From Lacinutrix himadriensis (GTDB lineage Bacteria > Bacteroidota > Bacteroidia > Flavobacteriales > Flavobacteriaceae), in contig NZ_LIQI01000032.1 in NCBI RefSeq assembly GCF_001418105.1, positions 62,001-126,000 of the forward strand: DNA of 64,000 nucleotides, read 5' to 3'. This document shows, in pieces, positions 63,752-64,000 of the stretch. Position 1 is the stretch's first letter. Each line of letters starts with the position of its first letter. The notes under the pieces are model-generated. The model did no database searches. It was not told where the DNA came from and was given only the letters and a program-made list of their open reading frames with translations. The position numbers and the translations under genes are program-made.

Positions 63752-64000
63752 ACATGCCAATCCAATCTAAAAAAAATCCTTTTTTTAAGGAGAGAGTAAA
63801 ACAATCATTAGCAATTTTATTATTACTAATAGTCATACATCCTTCATTTGGTCAAACTTCTAAAGATACACTGTATGCTATCTGGGAAAACTCAAAAAAA
63901 CCAGATTCTACAAGAGCCATAGCATTTAACACATTAATTTCTAAAAATTATTTAGATAATAAAACAGATAGTGCTTATATTCTTATAGACCAGCTTATAA
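63748..64000 (+). CDS. TPR-type sensor protein, N-terminal fragment
   Basis: This gene runs off the right edge. Eighty-four codons are readable. The ATG at 63748 overlaps the TGA of the kinase gene (ATGA), so the two are translationally coupled. A basic N-terminus is followed by a signal segment (QSLAILLLLIVIHPSFGQ) and then by SKDTLYAIWENSKKPDSTRA and IAFNTLISKNYLDNKTDSAY, which resemble the start of the TPR region of the preceding kinase. It is probably a second TPR-type histidine kinase, but the catalytic part is outside the window. Confidence 0.6.
   Translation, partial: MNMPIQSKKNPFFKERVKQSLAILLLLIVIHPSFGQTSKDTLYAIWENSKKPDSTRAIAFNTLISKNYLDNKTDSAYILIDQLI

Noticed and set aside
1-64000. 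tRNA, rRNA or riboswitch genes
   Set aside because: No cloverleaf, T-loop (GGTTCGANTCC-like), rRNA core or known aptamer pattern was seen by eye in the intergenic regions; a covariance-model scan would be decisive.

Overview
The window is a piece of a low-GC chromosome from a member of the Bacteroidota, almost certainly the family Flavobacteriaceae. Three things point there. Large secreted proteins end in type IX secretion system (T9SS) sorting domains, both type A and the gliding-motility-associated type B. Promoters have the Bacteroidota -7 element TAnnTTTG a few tens of bases or less before start codons. Housekeeping proteins such as the two-motif DnaJ, DUF4920, DUF2975 and the M36 peptidase are flavobacterial in style. 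The genus cannot be fixed from sequence alone. No tRNA, rRNA, CRISPR, phage or insertion sequence was seen.

Layout. 1-2123 (minus): end of a cell-envelope glycan cluster (LPS-kinase-like fragment and two glycosyltransferases). 2209-8258 (plus): Sua5/YrdC, CCA-type nucleotidyltransferase, a GNAT acetyltransferase translationally coupled to heme A synthase, a pRiA4b ORF-3-like protein and an ABC exporter pair. 8343-29024 (plus): a 20.7 kb block of seven consecutive giant T9SS type B surface proteins, the most distinctive part of the window. 29116-36212: uvrB, a 7-bp tandem repeat, a TerB-like protein, DUF1456, sucC, lysA and a sterol desaturase-like enzyme. 36252-46276: secreted and lipoprotein hydrolases, small regulators (a DUF2975/XRE pair), PPK2 and a flavin reductase. 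46309-50549 (minus): a tight operon ABC ATPase - permease - MscS channel - sigma-54 activator lacking a DNA-binding domain. 50952-57668: dnaJ/grpE, YceI, a DUF4920/c-type haem/mnmD operon, ilvE and a MazG-like protein. 57853-64000: an M36 metalloprotease with P domain, a lipoprotein, and two TPR-type sensor genes in tandem, the second cut by the window edge.

Surface block. The proteins share a C-terminal architecture: a conserved stalk, then a type B sorting domain. Two lead with a propeller-like domain, two with a choice-of-anchor L domain, two with IPT/TIG plus lamin-tail-like domains, and one with an unassigned N-terminus. Between head and tail sit two families of two-cysteine repeat modules: one of about 90 residues (4, 1, 1, 11 and 2 copies in five proteins) and one of about 74 residues (4 and 5 copies in two proteins). 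They look like a locally duplicated and recombined set of adhesins or gliding-surface proteins.

Sequence quality. Four genes are broken by small losses: the 16325 adhesin, mscS and dnaJ each lack one base in a homopolymer run, and the 26320 adhesin lacks about 19 bases in several places, mostly inside near-identical repeats. In every case restoring the missing bases gives one full-length frame. Read or assembly error is the simplest explanation, although real decay or phase variation cannot be excluded for the adhesins.
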